A stretch of DNA of 56,370 bases from Diplocarpon mali. Its lineage: Eukaryota > Ascomycota > Leotiomycetes > Helotiales > Drepanopezizaceae. The translations under genes and the position numbers were made by a program. The notes under the pieces are model-generated. The model saw only the letters and a program-made list of their open reading frames with translations, had not been told where the DNA came from and did no database searches. The DNA is taken from positions 1 to 56,370 of the forward strand of contig JAENRP010000160.1 of assembly GCA_024741835.1 (NCBI GenBank), in the 5' to 3' direction. Below, piece by piece: positions 1-7,980 of this stretch (positions are counted from its first letter, which is position 1; the number at the start of each line of letters is the position of its first letter).

Positions 1-2
1 AC

Positions 3-446
3 GAAGCTACCTCGACTAAAGGCGACGAATTTGCTATTACAGGCAACCTCATTCATTGGTCGTCGACTAAGAGCAAGAGAGTGACAAGAAGCGTTCTAGC
101 TTCTGAGATCTACAGCATAGTAGCAGGAGCAGATATAGCAATTGCGCTTTCTACGACTATTCAGCTGATTACTCAACAGCTTAGTCTTCCAGCTATCCCT
201 CTTGTTGTCTGTACTAACTCATACTCGTTATATAAGTGCCTTGTCAAGCTCGGTACTACAAAAGAGAAGCGACTAATGATTGATATCATGGGATTACGCC
301 AATCATATAAGAGAAGAGAGCTAGCTGAGATACGTTAGATTAATAGGAAAGACAACCTAGCTAATGCCATAACAAAAGGAGCACCGAATAGAGCTCTACA
401 GACGTTTATCTCTACGAATCAGATGACTGTACGACTTGAAGGTTAG
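3..446 (+). pseudogene. Ty1/Copia RNase H C-terminal fragment
   Basis: The reading frame runs open from the window edge and shows the end of a Copia RNase H domain: VTRSVLASEIYSIVAG, then CTNSYSLYKCLVKLGTTKEK, RLMIDIMGLRQSY and, after a TAG at 336-338, DNLADAITKGAPNRAL. The TAG sits where related elements have Trp in the RWI motif, so TGG to TAG by RIP is the simple explanation. A second TAG replaces Trp near the end (EG*VER). The same motif order occurs in Copia-2 at 14.64-15.24 kb on the other strand, so this is a relative of that family. The element enters from beyond the window edge and its upstream domains cannot be seen. It is not expected to be functional. Confidence 0.85.
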
Positions 447-765
447 GTAGAGAGATAAATTGGGAAAGTCTAGAAAAAGGGAAACACAGATGGCAATACA
501 GCACACTATTCCTATAGAGCTAGGGGAGTTTTTGCTATTTAAAGAAAAGTAGCCAGTATAGGAATAAGTAGCATGGAGGTGGTCAGGTGACTAGGGAATC
601 GATTGGCACGTGACTTAGCGCGCAAGCTAGCGCGTAGGGATATACCTCGAGTCTCGCTCTCTTTCTGTATTCTAGATCATCGACAAAATACAATACAAGA
701 ATCAGAAGAATCAATTCAGTGCGCACACTTGTGAAACCAACATTCTTATAACCTTTATATCGTGC
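447..765. other. Gene-free stretch after the Copia fragment, possibly its 3' LTR
   Basis: No gene is supported here. The stretch follows directly on the end of the Copia pol frame, is moderately GC-balanced (AGCGCGCAAGCTAGCGCG around 617-635) and includes a promoter-like run, so it could be the 3' LTR of the fragment at the left edge. No partner LTR is present in the window to define its ends. The 66-codon minus ORF inside shows no family features. Confidence 0.35.
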
Positions 766-840
766 ATAATACCGCTCGGCCAAAATGTGAATCCATACCT
801 TAGGGCGCGTATTAGCATATATAGCCTATTTTCTATATAA
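766..840 (+). repeat. 75-bp direct repeat, copy 1
   Basis: The stretch starts ATAATACCGCTCGGCC and ends TATTTTCTATATAA. It is nearly identical to 1173-1247 in the same orientation; the few differences are mostly C/T. It includes CTTAGGGCGCGTATTAGC. Together the two copies bracket about 330 bp, so they may be terminal direct repeats of a small element or the product of a local duplication. Confidence 0.8.
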
Positions 841-1172
841 TACACCCCCTACGTCGTTGGAAGAACAGTTTTTCCGGCGGCCTAAGTACTAGCCTAGTCT
901 GTAGTAGCGTAGATATAGCGCATAGACCGCTAAGCTAGCAGAAATAGGTGGTCGGAAGGCCGGGCCGTAATTTCTTCGGCCATACGTTGGACGGCTATCG
1001 GACGTCTTTCTACTCAAACCTGTCGAAACTTCTATTAATATAGCTATTGAAACCGAGTATGATCATTGCCGAATTTTTGAAAAGAGGTAACCGGGAAAAT
1101 CGTCGGCTACACCATGCGCAGGAGGAATGCGAAAAATTATCGCTGCGCAAACAGGGCTTATAACTATTATAT
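841..1172. other. About 330 bp between the two 75-bp direct repeats
   Basis: This has higher GC than its surroundings and is bracketed by the direct repeats at 766-840 and 1173-1247. The + strand contains a stretch reading IIAEFLKRGNRENRRLHHA, which looks helical and charged, but it lies between stops and matches no family I can name. I see no start codon or splice structure that would make a gene. Confidence 0.4.
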
Positions 1173-1247
1173 ATAATACCGCTCGGCCAAAATGTCAATC
1201 CACACCTTAGGGCGCGTATTAGCATATATAGCATATTTTCTATATAA
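1173..1247 (+). repeat. 75-bp direct repeat, copy 2
   Basis: This is the second copy of the repeat at 766-840, same orientation, with the same ATAATACCGCTCGGCC start. It abuts the Copia-1-like leader that begins near 1250, so the boundary of this repeat coincides with the edge of another element. Confidence 0.8.
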
Positions 1248-1249
1248 CA

Positions 1250-1747
1250 CTTTATAACTATTTAATAGGTTCGATAGATTATAAGCCCTAGAGAGACCGA
1301 TAATTGATTATTAATTTTCCTTAAAAAGCACTTACGCTATAACTATTAATAAGAAGTTGAACAAGACTTATAATAAGAGGCGAGCAATTAGTAATAGGAG
1401 GTATGATTCCCTATTTGCTACCTTGTATTATAATAGGTATGATTCCTTACTTTACTCCTTATATTATAGGAGGTGTGATTCCTTGCGTTATAACTTAAAA
1501 CCCCTTTTCAATAGGAGGATTTCCTTTACTATTTAATCTTTTAATAAGGGGGTTTATCTCTACTTATTAAGAAAGGGATATAGCCATCACTCTAATAAGT
1601 TGTCATATAAACCTACTACTTAGTCAGTAGGATATCGACACATATATAGCTTTAAGGAAAAAGAGGTAACCTTCCTTCCCTAACTCTTATTAATATATCT
1701 ACTATCGACCTTTAAAAGCTTCCCATAACCTCGGCGACTGTTTAATA
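1250..1747 (+). mobile_element. Internally deleted Copia-1-family remnant (leader plus LTR)
   Basis: The stretch 1250-1530 matches the region just inside the 5' LTR of Copia-1 (reverse complement of about 13,120-13,384): shared blocks include ATTATAAGCC, GAGACCGATAAT, AAGAGGCGAGCAAT and repeated GGAGGTRTGATTCC. It is followed at 1565-1747 by a 183-bp LTR copy that begins TATTAAG, the RIP form of TGTTGAG, and ends TTTAATA. Leader and LTR are therefore joined without gag or pol between them, as in an internal deletion derivative. The element has + orientation, opposite to the full Copia-1. Its 5' LTR is reduced to a few bases next to the 75-bp repeat. Confidence 0.75.
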
Positions 1748-1924
1748 GGTTCAATACTATTTATAATAAGGTATTAAGAACAATTCCTAAGTTAAAGGTG
1801 TAGTCATATACTATAAGCGTTATGCGCTATCTTCTAAGTATAGCTAAGGTCCTATTTATCCTTCCTTTGGCTCTTGGCCGACTATATGACCTATATTACG
1901 AGACTCTTCCATTTCCAGGTCTCT

Positions 1925-2093
1925 ATAGTAGGGCGCTTTACTCCAAGTTTATAGAGCTTTGGAGTAGGGGGCGTATTAGAAATATACAAGGATCGGAGAT
2001 TGAACGGAGATTAAGGCTTAGTAAGCATACCTTGTATATATACTCTTGCAGCTTTGCAGATCACAGATTCTACAACTTTAGATTCTGTCACTC
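1925..2093 (+). repeat. Copia-3-family LTR, 3' part
   Basis: The segment shares GGGGGCGTATTAGAAATATA, GGCTTAGTAAGCATACCTTG and the end TTTAGATTCTGTCA with the LTRs at 33,201-33,501 and 33,504-33,780. It ends in TCTGTCA like the other copies. The 97-codon ORF overlapping it is LTR sequence and not a gene. Confidence 0.8.
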
Positions 2094-2099
2094 CCGAAT

Positions 2100-3331
2100 A
2101 CAGTTGAGCTACTAAGTAATACTACTAATATCAATGTAGATACAATTCGCCTTATCCTTTGCAACCTGACTCTTATTTGCATGCTGAAGCTGAGCTTGCA
2201 ATAAGACCAATAGCATACTAGAATCTAATCGATACACCACAAACGGTATACCATCTCCAAGATCTGGTAGCGTGCAATAGGTAGAAATACCGTCCCCAGC
2301 GATATAGAAGCTCGAAGGTACACTGTAACCTCTAGGTTTCTACAAGCAGATTGTCACAGAAACCCAAATATCCTCCTCTAAGTACCTAGACACAAGCTGC
2401 CTGTTTCCTAACTCGGTCCTTGTTATCTTTTGGTGCAGCACAGTACACCGTGATCATTAAGTCAGTTAGCAAAAGAGGAGCAAGGGAGATGCTGCACAGT
2501 AATATGCGTGCTTGACAGGTCTTCTTAGCCTTATTAGCTTATTCTAGAATGTATTTCGTACATAGCAAACTTCATCAATACTGGTTGTTTTGCTCTAAAA
2601 GGGCATTGCCAACTGTTATTACGTTTGTATTATTCTACACTAATCTCAGCTGGACATCATGACTACTTCAAAGCCTTAGCCATCCACGCCACGTCTTCCA
2701 TAGGTTTCCACTGCTATGCTTTATATATCCAAGTAATGGTTTCTCTTCATCTATTGTGTTTTCTTCCTCCCACAAACAATCGGCGTAGTTTAGCTTCCAC
2801 TTTTTGGTATCTATCCATAAATCGTCTCGTAGGTGAAGTTTTGTTGACCTATCGATATTTGTTATTACCCAAGGAATACCTATACAGTTAGCTATAGGCT
2901 TTAGATTCAGAGAATAACAAGACTCTACCTGTCTCTCCACGCCCTGCGAGTATTGGAATTACTCTCATCTTTATAAGTATCTCTCGGCGTGTTGCAAGAT
3001 CATGGGCTGCTAGCTTAGAAGCTATAATAGTTGCGGAAAAGGGTTGGCGACAGTCTTCACATTTCTCCCAGTCTCGTTTTCTATCGCAGATACTGTTCCA
3101 CTGGTAGTAAATCTCGGAATCGATCGTCAAGTCTCTTAGGTGTCGATTTATCTTTCGCCAAGAATAGGTATATCCGTTCATCGCAAATAGAAGCTCTGTT
3201 ATTAGATCTTCATCTGACAGTCCGTTGATTCGTAGAACTTCTCGATGTGCCCAAGCCGCCATAGCTGGAGTTTTCTGTACTATTCTGTGTTGTATTATGC
3301 TGTGATACTGTGAAGAACAGGGCCTTATCAT
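2100..3331 (-). pseudogene. Unrecognised frameshifted protein-coding remnant
   Basis: Three adjacent minus-strand frames together look like one decayed gene. The first (3331 to 2888) begins MIRPCSSQYHSIIQHR and contains WAHREVLRINGLSDEDLITE and a Cys pair in WEKCEDCRQPF. At about 2935-2945 the coding signal moves to another frame (ESCYSLNLKPIANCIGIPWV ... LWEEENTIDEEKPLLGYIKH). A third stretch at about 2105-2420 reads SFYIAGDGISTYCTLPDLGD and stays open to IDISSIT. I do not recognise the family. The codon pattern looks protein-like and base composition is less AT-biased than in the retroelements, so this may be a host or accessory gene killed by indels and nonsense changes. Introns could explain part of the frame changes. 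No function is proposed. Confidence 0.45.
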
Positions 3332-3646
3332 TCAATTTTCATAAAGTACATAGACTATTACCCTCCACCGCTCCATCTTGTCTAATCACCTCCACATGTA
3401 TTGGAGATGCCGTGACCCTAACCCTGTAATATTTGGTTCCTTCTTCCCGTTGTCCGTTTAGCGGTTTGAACATTGCTTGACCAAAGGTTGGAATTTGGAT
3501 GTATGCTACTCTGTATCTTAGATATAACTAAATGACTTGACGAAAATCGACAATCTGGTTCCAGGGACATCTTGACGTATACCCTCTATCGCCCATTAGG
3601 GTATTTCTAATTCTAATTATTCTGCTTCTGCAACTCGTATTCCGTC
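3332..3646. other. Intergenic, no feature seen
   Basis: This has balanced composition, with no RIP-like decay, repeat or convincing ORF. It separates the minus-strand pseudogene from a + strand ORF and could hold promoters for both. Confidence 0.5.
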
Positions 3647-4078
3647 ATGGCCTCTGTTCTCGCTTACTCTCAAACACGGCGGCGGTCTCCAATCTGGGGT
3701 CGGCAAGCTTCTGCGCACGACGGAACAAAAGATCAACCTGCAATGGTATTCTTGTCTATAGAATGCCACACGACTTTCATTGTCCAGCATGCGAGTATTT
3801 TACGAGAAGAACAAATTACTCTCTGTGACAGTAGGCCAAGTCAAGTCCAGTTTCATAGGCGATTCTCCTTGATCGAATGCGAGAATTCGACTCATGTTAA
3901 ACTCCGAGGCTTCCAATCGTCGGATTCACTCAACAACCACCACGCCACAATAGATGAGGACTATACATCTACAGCAACCAATATATCTAAGCGCAATCCC
4001 TCAGACCCAAATTCCAATTCTGCTGCAAGGCTATATCCAATTCAAGAAGAGCGACTTTTAGAGGAGCTATGGCCGTAG
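3647..4078 (+). CDS. Possible 143-codon hypothetical protein
   Basis: An ATG in fair context (GTCATGG) opens a frame that stays open for 143 codons, starting MASVLAYSQTRRRSPIWG and ending EERLLEELWP. The product is hydrophilic, Ser/Asn-rich in its second half, and has no signal peptide, membrane segment or motif I recognise. A partly overlapping minus ORF at 3987-4193 is probably its shadow. There is no paralogue in the window. Length and composition make it plausible but unproven; it could also be one exon of a longer gene or a chance ORF in an unRIPped stretch. Confidence 0.3.
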   Translation: MASVLAYSQTRRRSPIWGRQASAHDGTKDQPAMVFLSIECHTTFIVQHASILREEQITLCDSRPSQVQFHRRFSLIECENSTHVKLRGFQSSDSLNNHHATIDEDYTSTATNISKRNPSDPNSNSAARLYPIQEERLLEELWP

Positions 4079-4619
4079 GCGAGATCAAGAGAATCGGAAA
4101 GTAGGAGGATGATAGGGTTTGTCTTGGATGGTTTGGGACTGAGGACACAAGGAGTACGCTAGGATTTGAAGATAGGATTTCTGAATTACTCATTATCGAT
4201 ATATACTAGGCCGATTTAATAGAAGCCTTCCAGCTTAGTTAGACACCCCTACTGTCAAGCCGAGCTCACAGCAAAATACCCACAGCTAATCTTTCTTCTT
4301 CAAGTGCAAAATCATACCCAATGCCATCGCCGTTAGAAGAGACTCTCAAATATGAATTAAAAGTAGTCAAGACACTTCCCAAATCCATTGTATTTCTGAA
4401 AGACATGCCAATCAAGCTTTGTGCCGCGACCTGGGAAGCAAGCTTGCTTGTGCCATCGTTTCCTGCTTCAAACACTGTTGAAGGATCGACCCCCTCTGAT
4501 CGTTGCACCTTCTTCTATGAAAAGCTTACAGTGGTGTATAGAAGATAATGCGTGGAGGCTTAGGGCGCGTAGACCCAACGCACAAGAAATATACTATCGG
4601 ATCTTCTGCAGAATGTAGC
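4079..4619. other. Intergenic; only short ORFs on both strands
   Basis: Overlapping 65-80-codon ORFs on both strands (4266-4618) show no family features and exclude one another. This is the downstream flank of the HNH gene, whose stop lies at 4620-4622. Confidence 0.4.
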
Positions 4620-6038
4620 TTAAGTATCATCCTCTCGAAATTCATGTCCAAGGTATTCCAATAGACGTTTTGCTTCTACCCCGTTCATAGTGGCGCCCTC
4701 CTTCTGCGTCTCCTCTGCCCACTGTTTTTCCGCCCCCCAAATGTGCTCTGGATCCGATCGTGACCGTTCGATGGACAACCACTGTTCTCTGAGAACCTTA
4801 ACACCACTGTTGTCCTCGCTAGGATCATTTGATGTTTGGGGCTGGGAGGTACCAGAAAATGATGCAGTCAGGTCATCGACGTGTAGAATAGAAGATGGTT
4901 TTGGTCGTTTTCGTTGAAAACATGCTTTCTCTGCTCCTATAGATTCAACAATTGAATCTGAACCGTCTCTTCCTCTCTTCCTCGGACTTGGGTTTCTAGA
5001 CCGAGATGGTTTTATGATAGTATATTCCAAGCATTTCCCGGCATCGACAAGCCCGACGATTGAATTCGAGCTACCATCTTTTGCGGCGATGCTAAGATAT
5101 CGAGCCAGGCCGTATCCGAGGAAGTCTCCGAGGAAAGGAAAGACCGACCACGCAAGTCTGGCGAAGAGATGCTCAATGCCGATCTGCGAGATCCCCTGCA
5201 AGGCTCGGTTGTGGTATAAGTATTCATACTCGCTCGATTCGACTAGCAAGTGTGTCACGAAAACTGGAGCATCTGCAGCCGATGCGTTCGAGCCTCTTTT
5301 TGGCACAAAAACAAATTTGCGCTTATCAAACTCGATGTGCAGATCGGCACGAAGTAACAGAGCATTAGCAGTATCGTCCTCGAGACGGTTTGTGAGATGA
5401 TTATTATGATACTGTGACATTTGATTTCGCTGGTACCACTCAGCTTCTACTCGCGGACAAATATGTGCAACCTGAGTTCCTTCTGTGCATCCTGTTATCC
5501 TACATGAAGCATCTCTTATCGCAAGCGCCGTTGTCAGACTTGAAGCGGACCATAATTTGGCTGGAGTTGTGGTAAAATGGGGGATTGTCCAGCACGGTGG
5601 AAGATTGTTATGAGGGAAGACCCAGTCGCAAAAGGATGGCACAATCGGGTACGGGCTGTTGCAGACAGAATCAGTTTCGGCTTCCGAGGTAGATTGGGGT
5701 CCCAGGTGGAAGAAGTATTCGCCAGCTGGTAATATGTCCTGCTCGTCGAGTCTAGGTCCGTCCTTTGTCTTCGTAAACCAGCCATCCCATCGATTTCCGG
5801 CCACAATACTACAAAGCACTAATACATATTCATACTGTAGACCGCCTACTGAGGTGTCAGGAGCAAAAAGATTCAGGAGAATATTGCTTGAGTCAGGATA
5901 TTGCGGATGACGGAGGATAACTTGTCGACGGCGGGTCGCATTCAGAGAAGCTGGTAATGGCGGCAGGATAGCACCTCGCAGATTGAGAGCTGAGTCTATT
6001 GAGGCTGCCGATGGCAGAATTGCAGGAGCAGACGCCAT
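4620..6038 (-). CDS. HNH_2-type nuclease domain protein, 472 aa
   Basis: The uninterrupted minus-strand frame starts at the ATG at 6036-6038 (MASAPAILPS). An 11-codon upstream extension would need a TTG start and was not used. The middle of the protein has the fungal HNH_2 pattern: CRITGC near residues 179-184, VAHICPR at about 190-196 with the first His, then the block DDTANALLLRADLHIEFDKR at about 221-240 with the Asn and second His, and an aromatic FARLAWSVFPFL segment after it. The C-terminal third is low-complexity and basic (SRSRNPSPRKRGRDG), as expected for a nuclear or nucleic-acid-associated protein. HNH_2 proteins are assumed to cleave DNA, but their role in fungi is mostly unknown. 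There is no intron and no RIP-type stop, although RIPped retroelements begin 320 bp upstream. Function beyond the domain is inference. Confidence 0.85.
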   Translation of the reverse strand: MASAPAILPSAASIDSALNLRGAILPPLPASLNATRRRQVILRHPQYPDSSNILLNLFAPDTSVGGLQYEYVLVLCSIVAGNRWDGWFTKTKDGPRLDEQDILPAGEYFFHLGPQSTSEAETDSVCNSPYPIVPSFCDWVFPHNNLPPCWTIPHFTTTPAKLWSASSLTTALAIRDASCRITGCTEGTQVAHICPRVEAEWYQRNQMSQYHNNHLTNRLEDDTANALLLRADLHIEFDKRKFVFVPKRGSNASAADAPVFVTHLLVESSEYEYLYHNRALQGISQIGIEHLFARLAWSVFPFLGDFLGYGLARYLSIAAKDGSSNSIVGLVDAGKCLEYTIIKPSRSRNPSPRKRGRDGSDSIVESIGAEKACFQRKRPKPSSILHVDDLTASFSGTSQPQTSNDPSEDNSGVKVLREQWLSIERSRSDPEHIWGAEKQWAEETQKEGATMNGVEAKRLLEYLGHEFREDDT

Positions 6039-6354
6039 ACCACGGAGGAGGTGAGGTTGCGACAGTCGCAATGATTATTGCAAATAGTAGATTGCAATTT
6101 ATTACATAGAAGCTTCAGATGAATGTTGTTGTTGGGCTAGTGCGCTTTGTTCGTTACCGGAATAATATATATTCCGGAACGGAGTTTGTTATCGGAATGA
6201 ACGATATACATTGATAAGCCTACCAGCAGATACCTTCCTGAATGGAAAGGATGGTATTAGTCAGCAGAGCTTATGCCTTAGGTACTTAGGTGGACTAGAA
6301 ACGTAGGGGAGAATCCACTTCAGAAAAGGGGAAAAGGGTTGTTATATTAAGTAT
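6039..6354. promoter_or_regulatory. Upstream region of the HNH gene with a near-perfect palindrome
   Basis: This 316-bp gene-free stretch separates the HNH gene from the retroelement stack and should hold its promoter. At 6153-6180 GTTACCGGAAT and ATTCCGGAAC face each other across ATATAT, and a third related half (GTTATCGGAATGAACG) follows at about 6186-6201. Such a repeated half-site is the kind of sequence a dimeric regulator could bind, but no regulator is identified. The final five bases (AGTAT, 6350-6354) are the left target-site duplication of the solo LTR. Confidence 0.4.
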
Positions 6355-6488
6355 TGTTGGTACGCAGATTCCTGTACAAGAGGCAAGCTGCCCTCGTTCC
6401 TAGGGTCATCCTACACAGCTGTACCATATGCGATATAAGGGGTTTCATATGTATTTCGGACGGCTGTTCGGCCGGAGGACTTCGGAAG
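6355..6488 (+). repeat. Solo LTR of the Copia-2 family, left half (interrupted)
   Basis: It begins TGTTGGTACGCAGATTCC. It is the first 134 bp of an LTR whose remaining 164 bp lie at 27,521-27,684; together they give 298 bp, matching the 299-bp Copia-2 LTRs. It is flanked by AGTAT at 6350-6354 and at 27,685-27,689, a perfect 5-bp target-site duplication. The sequence still has CGGACGGCTG and TTCGGCCGGAGG where the Copia-2 LTRs have RIP-type CAAACAGCTA and TTTAGCCAGAGG, so this copy escaped most of the mutation. Confidence 0.93.
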
Positions 6489-6787
6489 TGTAGGTTCTAT
6501 ACTAGTATTCGATATTCACGTGAATATAGTTGAGTACTTATTGTTAAAAAGAATCTATTGTAATGTCTGTCTATCTTTATATGACTGAGATAGTACCTTT
6601 ATACCTTTAAATGTCCTCTCTCCTATATTCCCTCTTAGCTGTATATAGATATCCTTTTAAGGTCCTCTGGCTAAATAGCTGTTTGAAATATATACGAAAC
6701 CCCTTATATCGTATATAGTATAGCTATATAGGATGACCTTAGGAATAAGGATAGCTTGCCTCTTATATAGGAATCTGCGTACTAATA
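6489..6787 (-). repeat. Copia-2 3' LTR (299 bp)
   Basis: On the minus strand it runs from TATTAGTACGCAG (RIP form of TGTTGGTACGCAG) to AGAACCTACA. It is the same length as the 5' LTR at 27,217-27,515. The adjacent 5 bases GGAAG (6484-6488) repeat at 27,516-27,520. Confidence 0.93.
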
Positions 6788-7480
6788 CCAGTAGTACTTT
6801 CTTTTAAAAAGACCTTTTCAACTTATATAAGGAAGTATATAGAATAGGTATATAAAGGAGGCAGATTGGTAGCAAATAATCAAATGGTAATAAAGAATAG
6901 AATAGTAAAGATAAATAGCTTAATAGCAAAGGCAGATATAATAGGTAATAAGGATAGTATATATATAAAGTAGAATAGTAAAGATAAAGGCAAATAGCAA
7001 AGATAAAATAGTAAAGAGGGAAAGGAAAGGTATCTAAGTGATAGAAGCAATCTAAGGTCTTTGTTTAAGCCTTATAGTAGTACGATTATAGTCCGGTTGC
7101 GTTTTAGTAGGTTTAAGACTCTTTATTAAAGAGTTATCTAGAGTTGTAATCCACTATAGCTATAAATTATAATAATCTATGGAAGGGAAAAGAGGGGCCT
7201 TTGAGAAGGCATATATATTAAGCTTCTCTCCTCCCTTGATCTTTTAACTCTAACTCCTACTTCTTATAAGTAGGTCGATTTCCCTTTTTACTTTTAAGTT
7301 GATTAACCCTTTAGTAGATCTTATTCTATATTATCTTATTACTAATATTATTATTATTAGTAAATATCCTAATAGTTGGCCGATCCCCTTTAATATATAT
7401 ATCACTAACTTAGATAGTACTTGAATGCAACTTAAAAGATCTACCTAAGGCCTTTTAGATGCTATATATACATTATATGC
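6788..7480 (-). other. Copia-2 3' untranslated region, outer part
   Basis: AT-rich sequence lies between the Copia-2 3' LTR and the Copia-1 insertion. No reading frame is visible. Purine-rich runs such as AGAATAGTAAAGATAAAGG recur at about 6870-7030. The last five bases, TATGC, are the left target-site duplication of Copia-1. Confidence 0.7.
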
Positions 7481-7675
7481 TATTGAGCTTAAGTGAGTCG
7501 GCGCAGTAGGTATAGGAAACTTCTAAAGGTCGATAGTCGATATATTAGTAAGAGTTAAAGAAGGAAGGTTACCCCTTTCTTTCCTATAGCTATATACATA
7601 TTAATATCTTACTAACTAAGCAGTAAGGTTATATAATAATACATTAGAGTGATAGCTATATTACCTATCTTAATA
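7481..7675 (-). repeat. Copia-1 3' LTR (195 bp)
   Basis: It reads from TATTAAGATAGG to GCTCAATA on the minus strand. It pairs with 13,384-13,578, and all differences between the two are transitions. Confidence 0.94.
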
Positions 7676-7789
7676 CCCTTACTTAGACTTTACTCTAATT
7701 GACCTGCAGTTAGGAAAATAATAATTATCCTTTTACGCTAATCTAACTCTTAAGTATTTCTTTAAATTAAAAACAATCAATCAATAGTA

Positions 7790-7980
7790 ACCTCTATTAA
7801 AATCATTAATCCTACTTATAGGGTGGGACTAGGAGTCAAATTTCTTAAAAGATATTCCTTTATAAGACTATATGACTTGACTTGCGGTCTAAGCCTAGGA
7901 GTCGATTTAAAAACTTTCCTTTATAAGACTATATAACTTAACTCGCAAGGCGGGCCTAGGAGTCGTCCTTAAGCCTACTA
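7790..7980 (-). repeat. Three degenerate units of the PGP minisatellite in the Copia-1 3' UTR
   Basis: Three spaced units carry the core ...GGGACTAGGAGTC (about 7826), GACTTGCGGTCTAAGCCTAGG (about 7877) and CGGGCCTAGGAGTCG (about 7943). Two units are linked by a repeated spacer TTCCTTTATAAGACTATAT. The same core forms the in-frame array at 11.06-11.46 kb and the gypsy array at 20.57-20.71 kb. Here it lies after the RNase H stop and so outside the coding region. Confidence 0.75.

Noticed and set aside
583..783. 66-codon minus ORF
   Set aside because: It lies in probable LTR or flank sequence, has no motif, and has no conserved partner in the window.
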